Positions 1-5,554 of a stretch of 5,554 nucleotides of DNA are shown one piece after another. Source of the stretch: Desulfobacteraceae bacterium. GTDB taxonomy: Bacteria; Desulfobacterota; Desulfobacteria; Desulfobacterales; Desulfobacteraceae. The DNA lies in the NCBI GenBank assembly GCA_024225895.1, contig JAAEMC010000648.1, positions 1 to 5,554 of the forward strand, read 5' to 3'. A program made the translations under genes and the position numbers. Under the pieces are notes generated by a model that worked only from the letters and a program-made list of their open reading frames with translations, was not told the DNA's origin and made no database searches. Position 1 is the first letter of the stretch; the number at the start of each line of letters is the position of its first letter.

Positions 1-4
1 AAAA

Positions 5-106
5 TTGATATATCAAATTTGTGATATAAAGATATTTAAATCTTAAACTGCAATATTTATTTAATAATATATTGATAGCAACTTTTTGGTATGATACAGA
101 ATATCA
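5..106. promoter_or_regulatory. Cluster of TGATA/TATCA half-sites, possible operator region
   Basis: The AT-rich upstream region holds six copies of TGATA or its complement within about 100 bases. Two form a perfect 12-bp palindrome, TTGATATATCAA, at 5-16. Single copies lie at 22-26 and 73-77. Two form an inverted repeat, TGATA-N5-TATCA, at 92-106. A further AT-rich near-palindrome has arms CAATAT (51-56) and ATATTG (69-74). The inverted repeat at 92-106 lies just upstream of the first candidate -10 element, where a dimeric regulator could block or assist polymerase. The repeats are seen directly; the regulatory role is inferred, and strong AT bias makes some chance palindromes likely. The cognate regulator is not in the window. 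Confidence 0.35.
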
Positions 107-112
107 GAATAG

Positions 113-144
113 TGTTATAAAATACTGCACCGGTCATATATAAT
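113..144 (+). promoter_or_regulatory. Candidate promoter(s) for the AOR-methyltransferase-flavoenzyme genes
   Basis: Two sigma-70-like -10 elements precede the first gene. One is an extended -10, TG-T-TATAAA, at 113-121, with only a poor -35 match (GATACA, 93-98, 17-bp spacing). The other is a perfect TATAAT at 139-144, also without a convincing -35. Transcription from the second would start near 150, just before a GC-rich hairpin. No sigma-54 -24/-12 pattern was found. Lack of a good -35 is compatible with activator dependence, but chance matches are easy in DNA this AT-rich. Confidence 0.4.
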
Positions 145-152
145 GGTAACAA

Positions 153-167
153 AGGCGGCCAGCGCCT
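153..167 (+). other. Leader hairpin at or near the mRNA 5' end
   Basis: AGGCG (153-157) pairs with CGCCT (163-167) around a 5-base loop. This is a GC-rich stem inside otherwise AT-rich DNA. It has no following T-run, so it is not a typical intrinsic terminator. If transcription starts near 150 it would sit at the very 5' end of the message, where a stem-loop could protect the RNA. The stem is seen; the role is inferred. Confidence 0.3.
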
Positions 168-194
168 CTTCTAAAGCCAATTGGAGACAGCAAG

Positions 195-2024
195 ATGGGA
201 GTTGGAACTCAATTCGGGCGATTGCTCAAGGTTGATTTGAATTCAGGGCAATGCACTTTATCTGCATTCCCGGAATCCTGCGCTCAATACCTTGGCGGCC
301 GCGGTTTCAATGCCTGGTATCTGTATCAGCACTTGCCAAAGGGCGTGGATCCCTTGGGCCCGGATAATATTTTATTAATCTCCTGCGGCCTTTTAACCGG
401 TTCATCCGCACCGGCTTGTGCAAGGCTTCACATCAATTCCCTGTCGCCTTTAACCGGGATTTTAGGCAGCTCAAATATTGGCGGGTATACCGGCGCATGG
501 TTGCGGTCGTGTAATATCTCATCCATCATTATTACCGGAAAAGCAAAACATCCGGTGGCCCTTTATATAGATGATAAAGGTGCCCGGCTTGGCGATGCAT
601 CCATTCTGTGGGGCAAAGATGCCTTTGAAACCCAGGATGCCATTCGATATGCGCATAAAGAGGGAAAACCAAAGATTCTTGCCATCGGGCAAGCCGGAGA
701 AAACAGGGTCCGGTTTGCTGCCATTATGACAGAAAAGGATCATGCTGCCGGCCGTACCGGCATGGGCGCGGTCATGGGATCTAAAAATCTGAAAGCTATA
801 GTGGTTTCAAAAGGGAGCCATAAACATTTCTTTGCGAAAAGTATCGTGCAAAAGCAGGCTGTGAAAGACTATGCCCTGGCAATTAAAAATGCGGCTGAAT
901 TTGGATTTTTTTCCAGATACGGTGGTGCCGGGTATGTGAACTGGGTCAATGACATGGGAATCATGGGCAGCAAAAACTACCAGGACATTGGAGTGGATCA
1001 GATTGAAAAAATTGACGGCCGTCAGCTTGAAAAAAATGTGATCAAAAAAACCGGCTGCTTCAAGTGTCCGATACAATGCAAAGCCGATCTTAAAATAAAG
1101 CAGCAAGGACAGGACAAAATTTTTACAAGGCCGGAATTTGAACCGGTTATCAATTTCGGTCCCAAGTGCGGCCTGGATGATCTTGGTGCCATTATCCGGC
1201 TCGATAATTTATGCGGCCGGCTGGGACTGGATACAACATCTTCTGCCGGTGCCATCGCCTTTGCCATGGATCTTTTTGAAAAAGGTTTAATGCCGGAAAG
1301 ATGGTCCCAGGGGTTGGATTTGTCCTGGGGCAATGCCGAAACCATGGAAAGGCTGATCTACCAGATGGTTGAAGGCAAAGGCTTGGGAAAGATTCTGCGC
1401 CTGGGTGTCCGGCAAGCAGCAAAGAGCATAGGAAAAGAGGCCCAAAAATATGCCATGCATGTCAAGGGCCTGGAACTGACAGCGTATCATCCGGCCGCTA
1501 TCATGGGAACTGCCTTAGGATATGCTGTTTCCAGCAGGGGCGGTGACTATAATAATGTTTATGCTTCCCTGGAATACAGCTGGACAAAAGAAGAGGCAAA
1601 AAAGGAATTCGGAACAAAAGAGGCGGTAAATATAAAGGCCATAAAAGCCAAAGGGCGGTTGGTGGCAAAGGCCGTTACCACTAATATTCTTGTGGACTGC
1701 CTCGGGCTTTGCAAGGTTCCGGTATTGTCGCTGTTGAAATCCTTTAACCTGGAACATGAAATCAGGCTTGCCAATAGCCTTACAGACCTAAAACTCACCA
1801 AAGTTGATCTTTTTGAATCCGCAATAAAAATTGCTGCCTTGGAGAGGCTTTTTAACCTGCGCCATTCCAAAGAGAGACTGGAGGATAAGCTGCCGGATAC
1901 ATTCATGGGCAATGTTGGTGACAAGGTGCTGACGACCGAAGATTTCAACAATATGCTAAAAGCATTTTACCGCGCCATTGGGTGGGATGAAAACGGCATC
2001 CCTTTGAAAATTGCGCAACCATAA
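195..2024 (+). CDS. Tungsten-type aldehyde:ferredoxin oxidoreductase family protein
   Basis: This is a 609-residue cytoplasmic enzyme of the AOR family, whose members use a tungsten or molybdenum bis-pyranopterin cofactor and one [4Fe-4S] cluster to oxidise aldehydes to acids with ferredoxin as acceptor. Length is typical. The N-terminus has the family FGRLLKVDL start and a GGRGFNAW pterin-side motif (34-41). Cluster ligands are C288, C291 and C295 (CxxCxxxC) plus C506 in the DCLGLC motif (501-506), which matches the second pterin motif DxxGLC. The first pterin motif, usually DxxGLD, reads GRLGLD (341-346) and lacks the first Asp. The AGRTGMGAVMGSKNLKA block (185-201) is well conserved. The usual YDPRG and RGxDH segments read YHPAA (431-435) and RGGDY (448-452), so the active site is not that of classical archaeal AOR. 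Start is ATG with GGAG 8 bases upstream. It leads a probable operon with the methyltransferase 27 bases downstream. Substrate is unknown; formaldehyde or another aldehyde from amine demethylation fits the context. A non-aldehyde AOR-family reaction cannot be excluded. Confidence 0.93.
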   Translation: MGVGTQFGRLLKVDLNSGQCTLSAFPESCAQYLGGRGFNAWYLYQHLPKGVDPLGPDNILLISCGLLTGSSAPACARLHINSLSPLTGILGSSNIGGYTGAWLRSCNISSIIITGKAKHPVALYIDDKGARLGDASILWGKDAFETQDAIRYAHKEGKPKILAIGQAGENRVRFAAIMTEKDHAAGRTGMGAVMGSKNLKAIVVSKGSHKHFFAKSIVQKQAVKDYALAIKNAAEFGFFSRYGGAGYVNWVNDMGIMGSKNYQDIGVDQIEKIDGRQLEKNVIKKTGCFKCPIQCKADLKIKQQGQDKIFTRPEFEPVINFGPKCGLDDLGAIIRLDNLCGRLGLDTTSSAGAIAFAMDLFEKGLMPERWSQGLDLSWGNAETMERLIYQMVEGKGLGKILRLGVRQAAKSIGKEAQKYAMHVKGLELTAYHPAAIMGTALGYAVSSRGGDYNNVYASLEYSWTKEEAKKEFGTKEAVNIKAIKAKGRLVAKAVTTNILVDCLGLCKVPVLSLLKSFNLEHEIRLANSLTDLKLTKVDLFESAIKIAALERLFNLRHSKERLEDKLPDTFMGNVGDKVLTTEDFNNMLKAFYRAIGWDENGIPLKIAQP

Positions 2025-2036
2025 TATTTATTGATC

Positions 2037-2043
2037 AGGGAGG
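2037..2043 (+). promoter_or_regulatory. Ribosome binding site that sets the methyltransferase start
   Basis: AGGGAGG is a strong Shine-Dalgarno sequence 8 bases before a TTG codon at 2052. An in-frame TTG at 2031 lies upstream of this site and has no ribosome binding site of its own. An in-frame GTG at 2046 is only 2 bases away, which is too close. An ATG at 2091 has no recognisable Shine-Dalgarno sequence. TTG 2052 is therefore the favoured start. Confidence 0.7.
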
Positions 2044-2051
2044 GTGTGAAG

Positions 2052-3518
2052 TTGATACAAACATCTAATACCAAAAGTAAGTCTGTCAGAATGAAGGTTT
2101 TAACTGACGATCAAATTTATGAAATCCGTCAGGCAGCATTTGATATCATTGAGACTATGGGGTTTAAATGCCACCATGGGGCTGTCCATAAAATGATGAA
2201 ACAGGCTGGGGCATGGATTAAGGGAGATAGAATTAAAATCCCCCGTTACATTGTCCAGGCCTGCCTGAACACGACCCCCAAAGGCTGGACTATTTACGAC
2301 CGGGATGGGAACCGCGCCATGGAAGTAGAGGGTGAAAAGAGCTACTATGGTACTTCCACAGCCAGCCCCAACACCCGGGATGCCTTTACCGGAAAAATCA
2401 GGGAAACGGGCATCGCCGATATTGAACTGGGTGCCAAAGTGGCCGATGCCCTGGAACACATTGACTGGGTGATGCCTTTTGGAACTGCTCAGGATGTTCC
2501 CGGTGATGCCGGAGAAGTCCATGAATTCCCGGCCATTGTTTCCAATACTACCAAACCAGCCGTTTTTATAGGGTATACTGCACTGGGTTGTGAGTATGTA
2601 TATGAGATGGCTTCCGTGGTTGCCGGCGGCCAGGATAAGCTGAGTCAGAAACCTTTTATTATTGTTTACCCCGAGCCTATTGCACCGCTTTTCTTTCCGG
2701 ATGCGGTCATTGATCGCATTTTTGTGGCTGCAGACCGGTTTATGCCCCAACTGCCGGGTTCCACTGTCTCTGCCGGTGCCACAGGCCCTGTGACCCTGGC
2801 GGGTGTCATTACCCAGATTACGGCAGAATCCTTGATCCACATTACCATTGCTCAGTTACGTAAAACAGGGTGCCCCGTGGCCATGAGCGGCAATGTAGGT
2901 ATTTTAGATATGAGAACCGCGCTGATGACCATGGGCTCGCCAGAGAACAGCCTGGCCACCATTGCCCAGGCAGAGGTGGCCCGTTCCTTTAACCTGCCCA
3001 CCTGGGGACTGGCAGGGGCGACGGATTCAAAACTTCTGGATGCCCAGGCAGGTCTTGAAAGTGCTTTCAGTATTTTTAGCCAGGGGCTTTCCGGTCTGAA
3101 TCTAATCCATGATGTGGGATACATGGCTTCGGGCATGGCCTGTTCTCTGGAACAACTGGTCATGGGTAATGAAATTGTCGGCATGACCAAGCGTTTTGCC
3201 AAAGGCATTGAAGTGAGCCGTGAAACCATTGCACGGCAGATAATTGAAGATGTCGGGCCTGGCGGACATTTTATCACCCAGAAGCACACCATGGATAATT
3301 TTAAAAAGGAATTGTGGACATCGAACCTGCTAAACCGCCAGACCATTGATGCCTGGAAAGCCGCTGGTGAGCCTTCCATGGCGGACCGGGTAAAAGAAGA
3401 GATCGAAGATGTCTCCAAAACCCATAAGGTAGCGCCGTTAAGCGATAAAGTCCTTTCAGAGCTGGAACGGCTGAAAAAAGAAGGCGAAAGAGAGATCCTT
3501 TCCCAGCGAAATAATTAA
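2052..3518 (+). CDS. MttB-family (trimethylamine methyltransferase-like) corrinoid methyltransferase, non-pyrrolysine
   Basis: This is a 488-residue cytoplasmic protein of the MttB family (COG5598). These TIM-barrel enzymes transfer a methyl group from a methylated amine to a cognate Co(I) corrinoid protein. Family hallmarks are the N-terminal LTDDQIYEIRQAAFDIIETM helix (about 17-36), the GNVGILDMRTALMTMGSPEN block (280-299), the ATDSKLLDAQAGLE block (323-336) and EQLVMGNEIV (367-376). Archaeal MttB for trimethylamine carries pyrrolysine, encoded by an in-frame TAG, near residue 334. This frame is open with sense codons throughout, so it belongs to the pyrrolysine-free group. Characterised members of that group act on quaternary amines such as glycine betaine (MtgB), proline betaine, carnitine and gamma-butyrobetaine. 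Which of these, if any, is the substrate cannot be read from the sequence. No corrinoid protein, corrinoid-activating ferredoxin protein or second methyltransferase is encoded in the window, so its partners must lie elsewhere. Start chosen as TTG 2052 by its ribosome binding site. An alternative TTG at 2031 adds 7 residues, and ATG 2091 removes 13. Confidence 0.92.
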   Translation: MIQTSNTKSKSVRMKVLTDDQIYEIRQAAFDIIETMGFKCHHGAVHKMMKQAGAWIKGDRIKIPRYIVQACLNTTPKGWTIYDRDGNRAMEVEGEKSYYGTSTASPNTRDAFTGKIRETGIADIELGAKVADALEHIDWVMPFGTAQDVPGDAGEVHEFPAIVSNTTKPAVFIGYTALGCEYVYEMASVVAGGQDKLSQKPFIIVYPEPIAPLFFPDAVIDRIFVAADRFMPQLPGSTVSAGATGPVTLAGVITQITAESLIHITIAQLRKTGCPVAMSGNVGILDMRTALMTMGSPENSLATIAQAEVARSFNLPTWGLAGATDSKLLDAQAGLESAFSIFSQGLSGLNLIHDVGYMASGMACSLEQLVMGNEIVGMTKRFAKGIEVSRETIARQIIEDVGPGGHFITQKHTMDNFKKELWTSNLLNRQTIDAWKAAGEPSMADRVKEEIEDVSKTHKVAPLSDKVLSELERLKKEGEREILSQRNN

Positions 3519-3525
3519 AAATGAG

Positions 3526-3551
3526 AAATCCCTTGAATTGGACAGGGATTT
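3526..3551 (+). other. Intergenic hairpin between methyltransferase and flavoenzyme genes
   Basis: AAATCCCT (3526-3533) pairs perfectly with AGGGATTT (3544-3551) around a 10-base loop, 7 bases after the methyltransferase stop codon. There is no T-run after it, so efficient intrinsic termination is unlikely. It could be an RNA processing or stability element that sets different levels of the two flanking messages. The structure is seen; the function is inferred. Confidence 0.4.
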
Positions 3552-3592
3552 GTGAATACGATGAACACGTTATTGTCCTTGGAGATTGACAA

Positions 3593-4900
3593 ATGACCAC
3601 GAAAAAATACGATGCCATTATCATCGGCGCAGGCATCATCGGCAATTGCATCGCCTACGAACTGGCTTCAAACGGATTTAAAACCTTAAGTATTGATAAA
3701 CTGGGCGGATCTGGATTTGGTTCTACTGCCGGCAGCTGCGCCATTATCAGACTGTACTATTCATCACCGGAAGGGGTGGCCCTTGCCCGGGAGGGATATT
3801 ATTACTGGATCAACTGGCCAAGATATTTAAATGTGAAAGATCCGGACGGCATGGCCTACTATAAAAACACCGGTGCCATGGTTTTTAAATCCGAGGTCAA
3901 TAAGGATTTGATTCCAGTGAAAAAATCATTGGACAGTTTAGGGGTGGGATATCTGGATTTATCTGTGAAGGAAATGAAAAAGTATTTACCCAATCCGGAT
4001 TTAAGATCCTTCTATCCCCAGAAGAGAATGGATGAAGAAGGGTTTGGTGAGGCCACAGCCGATACCATCCATGGCGCACTGTTTGTCCCTGAATCCGGGT
4101 ATGTGAGTGATCCCAAGCTTTCTACACACAATGTAGAAGCAGCCACCCGGAATGTGGGAGGGGATTTTATGTTTAATGCCCAGGTCTCAGATATTTTGAA
4201 AAAAGACGGCCGTGCAGCCGGTGTTGCTCTAAAAGACGGCACTACCATCCATGCGCCGGTTGTTGTTAATGCAGCAGGACCCCATTCGTACATTATTAAC
4301 CAAATGGCAGGGGTTGAGGACCAGATGAATATCAAGACAAGGGCATTGCGGGTGGAAGTCTCCCATGTACCAAGCCCCGAGGGGCTGGATTGGGAGAACA
4401 ACGGAATTATAACATCCGACAGTGATACAGGGGTTTATACACGGCCCGAGGTGGGTAACCATTTTCTCATCGGCAGCGAAGAACCAAAATGCGATCCCCT
4501 GGAATATGTGGATCCCGACGATTATAATACGGATTTTACAGATCAGATGAGGGTACAGGCAATGCGGGAGGCCATGCGGCTTCCGGATCTGCCGGTGCCC
4601 AACAACCCCCAGGGCCTGGTGGATCTTTATGATCTATCTGACGACTGGTACCCCATTTACGATAAGTCCAGCCTGCCGGGATTTTATATGGCCATCGGAA
4701 CCAGCGGGAACCAGTACAAAAATGCCCCGGTGGTGGGCAGCTTTATGCGTGGGCTTGTCCAATACTGTGAAAAAGGCAACGACCATGACATAGATCCGCT
4801 GCAATACAGGATGAAGTACATAAATCATACGCTTGATATTGGTTTTTTCAGCCGGAACCGCGAAATAAATGAAGCATCGAGTTTTTCAGTCATTGGATAG
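3593..4900 (+). CDS. FAD-dependent oxidoreductase, DAO superfamily (sarcosine oxidase/dimethylglycine dehydrogenase-like)
   Basis: This is a 435-residue soluble flavoprotein of the D-amino-acid-oxidase/GlpO superfamily (PF01266), whose amine-oxidising members cleave C-N bonds in substrates such as sarcosine, dimethylglycine and glycine. The Rossmann dinucleotide motif GAGIIG (12-17) follows the first beta strand, and the acidic residue that should hold the adenosine ribose is D35. The STAGSCAIIR segment (44-53) is the usual FAD-contacting loop, and VVVNAAGP (223-230) is the second FAD motif. The C-terminal block GTSGNQYKNAPVVG (369-382) corresponds to the family GxSGHGFKxAPxxG segment but has Asn-Gln in place of His-Gly. 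The protein ends in FSRNREINEASSFSVIG, a tail I recognise from full-length relatives, so it looks intact. No Cys or His equivalent to a covalent-flavin attachment site is obvious, and no signal peptide or membrane segment is seen. Start is ATG with GGAG 8 bases upstream. Next to an MttB-family gene, oxidative N-demethylation of a tertiary or secondary methylamine is the likeliest role. The electron acceptor is unknown; in an anaerobe it would be a dehydrogenase rather than an O2-using oxidase. Confidence 0.9.
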   Translation: MTTKKYDAIIIGAGIIGNCIAYELASNGFKTLSIDKLGGSGFGSTAGSCAIIRLYYSSPEGVALAREGYYYWINWPRYLNVKDPDGMAYYKNTGAMVFKSEVNKDLIPVKKSLDSLGVGYLDLSVKEMKKYLPNPDLRSFYPQKRMDEEGFGEATADTIHGALFVPESGYVSDPKLSTHNVEAATRNVGGDFMFNAQVSDILKKDGRAAGVALKDGTTIHAPVVVNAAGPHSYIINQMAGVEDQMNIKTRALRVEVSHVPSPEGLDWENNGIITSDSDTGVYTRPEVGNHFLIGSEEPKCDPLEYVDPDDYNTDFTDQMRVQAMREAMRLPDLPVPNNPQGLVDLYDLSDDWYPIYDKSSLPGFYMAIGTSGNQYKNAPVVGSFMRGLVQYCEKGNDHDIDPLQYRMKYINHTLDIGFFSRNREINEASSFSVIG

Positions 4901-4955
4901 GTAAAAACAGCATTAATATTTTGCCTTTCAAGATAGTAACAGCAGGGTCGTATAA

Positions 4956-4972
4956 GTTTAAGGCGATTAAAC
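4956..4972. promoter_or_regulatory. Operator-like inverted repeat upstream of the solute-binding protein gene
   Basis: GTTTAA (4956-4961) and TTAAAC (4967-4972) form a perfect 6-bp inverted repeat around GGCGA. It lies 8 bases upstream of a TATAAA box at 4981, where a -35 element would be, and resembles a binding site for a dimeric helix-turn-helix regulator. It differs from the TGATA half-sites upstream of the first gene. The repeat is seen; its use is inferred. Confidence 0.35.
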
Positions 4973-4980
4973 GATAATTC

Positions 4981-4995
4981 TATAAATTGTATAAA
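4981..4995 (+). promoter_or_regulatory. Candidate -10 boxes for the solute-binding protein gene
   Basis: TATAAA occurs at 4981-4986 and again at 4990-4995, about 45-60 bases before the start codon. Possible -35 hexamers at 17-bp spacing (TTAAGG at 4958, TTAAAC at 4967) match the consensus poorly. The 140-base gap and a separate start signal suggest that the transporter gene can be transcribed independently of the upstream operon. No convincing terminator is visible after the flavoenzyme gene, so read-through is also possible. Confidence 0.3.
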
Positions 4996-5040
4996 GCAGT
5001 TTTATTTTTTAACAACTCAAATATATAGGGGAGAATCAGA

Positions 5041-5554
5041 ATGGTTTTAAAAAAAGACAATCAAGAATCTCAAAAGGTACATCCCGGTGTTAAAAAAATG
5101 GAAAAAAGCCTTGCCCAAGGTAAATGCTCGCGCCGAGAATTTTTACGCACTATAACCTTGCTTGGTGTATCTGCTACAACTGCATACGGACTTGCAAGCT
5201 CTATACTGGGTGAAGATGTCTTGCCCGATCTAATTTCAAGTGCCCATGCCGACCAGAAAAAAGGCGGTGTCTTAAAATTTGGTATGCAGGTAATGGAAAT
5301 GGTTGATCCGGCTACATTTTCCTGGGACCAACCATCTATTATTTCCAGGCACATTATTGAGTATTTGGTGGAAACAGGGCCGGACAATATCACCAGACCC
5401 GGTCTGGCAGAAAAATGGGAAGCTTCTGATGACCTGAAGATATGGACCTTCCATCTTCGTAAAGGGATCAAATGGTCCAATGGTGATGACTTTAATGCCG
5501 ATGATGTGGTGTTCAACTTTACCCGGTGGCTGGACCCTAAAACCGGATCATCCA
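5041..5554 (+). CDS. Tat-exported ABC transporter solute-binding protein, family 5 (partial, 3' end beyond window)
   Basis: The first 171 residues of an extracytoplasmic solute-binding protein of family 5 (PF00496, peptide/nickel/opine type) are visible. Full-length members are about 500-550 residues, so roughly two thirds lie beyond the window. A twin-arginine signal is present: S30-R-R-E-F-L (30-35) precedes a hydrophobic stretch (about 37-56), with a probable cleavage site after AHA (68-70), leaving a mature protein that starts DQKKGG. The mature part has the family features GGVLKFG (75-81), the [20 protein letters not shown] segment (121-140) and [20 protein letters not shown] (141-160). 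Start is ATG with AGGGGAG 7 bases upstream. Most family 5 proteins use the Sec route or a lipoprotein signal, so Tat export is less usual. Permease and ATPase genes are expected downstream. Family 5 members bind diverse solutes, and the neighbouring genes make a methylated amine or modified amino acid plausible but unproven. Confidence 0.9.
   Translation, partial: MVLKKDNQESQKVHPGVKKMEKSLAQGKCSRREFLRTITLLGVSATTAYGLASSILGEDVLPDLISSAHADQKKGGVLKFGMQVMEMVDPATFSWDQPSIISRHIIEYLVETGPDNITRPGLAEKWEASDDLKIWTFHLRKGIKWSNGDDFNADDVVFNFTRWLDPKTGSS

Noticed and set aside
177..184. CCAATTGG palindrome overlapping the ribosome binding site of the first gene
   Set aside because: An 8-bp self-complementary site is common by chance and has no loop to form a hairpin; there is no second copy to suggest an operator.
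2031..2051. TTG at 2031 as the methyltransferase start
   Set aside because: The strong AGGGAGG site lies downstream of this codon and serves TTG 2052. No ribosome binding site precedes 2031, and the added residues match no family feature I know.
2100..2840. Long open frame (246 codons) on the minus strand opposite the methyltransferase gene
   Set aside because: It lies wholly inside a strongly supported gene on the other strand, has no recognisable domain and encodes a composition typical of antisense reading. Other minus-strand frames across the window have the same problem.
4898..4939. Amber (TAG) stop of the flavoenzyme gene as a possible pyrrolysine codon
   Set aside because: The protein already ends at the tail expected for the family, and reading through TAG meets another TAG followed by TAA after 12 codons, adding no domain.
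4921..4966. TTGCCTT/AAGGCGA pairing across a 32-base loop as a riboswitch or terminator stem
   Set aside because: The stem is short, includes a G-U pair and closes a large unstructured loop. No known riboswitch core is recognisable.
4991..5010. ATAAA-N5-TTTAT stem followed by a T-run as a terminator for the flavoenzyme gene
   Set aside because: The stem is five A-T pairs only, too weak for a credible intrinsic terminator, and it overlaps candidate promoter elements.

Overview
The window reads as part of the chromosome of an anaerobic bacterium that metabolises methylated amines, most likely a sulfate-reducing Desulfobacterota (Desulfobacteraceae-like). This placement is inferred from gene content: a tungsten-type aldehyde:ferredoxin oxidoreductase, a trimethylamine-methyltransferase (MttB) family protein and a Tat-exported solute-binding protein lie together in moderate-GC DNA. 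No rRNA or other taxonomic marker is present.

Layout, all on the + strand. Bases 1-194 are a very AT-rich regulatory region (about 18% GC over the first 106 bases). They hold repeated TGATA/TATCA half-sites, two candidate -10 elements and a small GC-rich leader hairpin. Next come a complete AOR-family oxidoreductase (195-2024), a complete non-pyrrolysine MttB-family methyltransferase (TTG start at 2052, ends 3518) and a complete FAD-dependent DAO-superfamily oxidoreductase (3593-4900). The first two genes are separated by 27 bases. The second and third are separated by 74 bases that hold an 8-bp hairpin. A 140-base AT-rich spacer with an operator-like inverted repeat and candidate -10 boxes follows. 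The last gene is the N-terminal third of a Tat-signal family 5 ABC solute-binding protein (5041 onward), cut by the window edge.

Working model (inference): the binding protein captures a peptide-like or quaternary-amine solute outside the cell. The MttB-like enzyme moves one methyl group to a corrinoid protein that is not encoded here. The flavoenzyme oxidises the resulting secondary or tertiary N-methyl amine, releasing an aldehyde such as formaldehyde. The AOR-like enzyme oxidises that aldehyde and reduces ferredoxin. The family assignments are strong; substrates and reaction order are not determined by the sequence. No tRNA, rRNA, CRISPR array, insertion sequence or minus-strand gene is supported.
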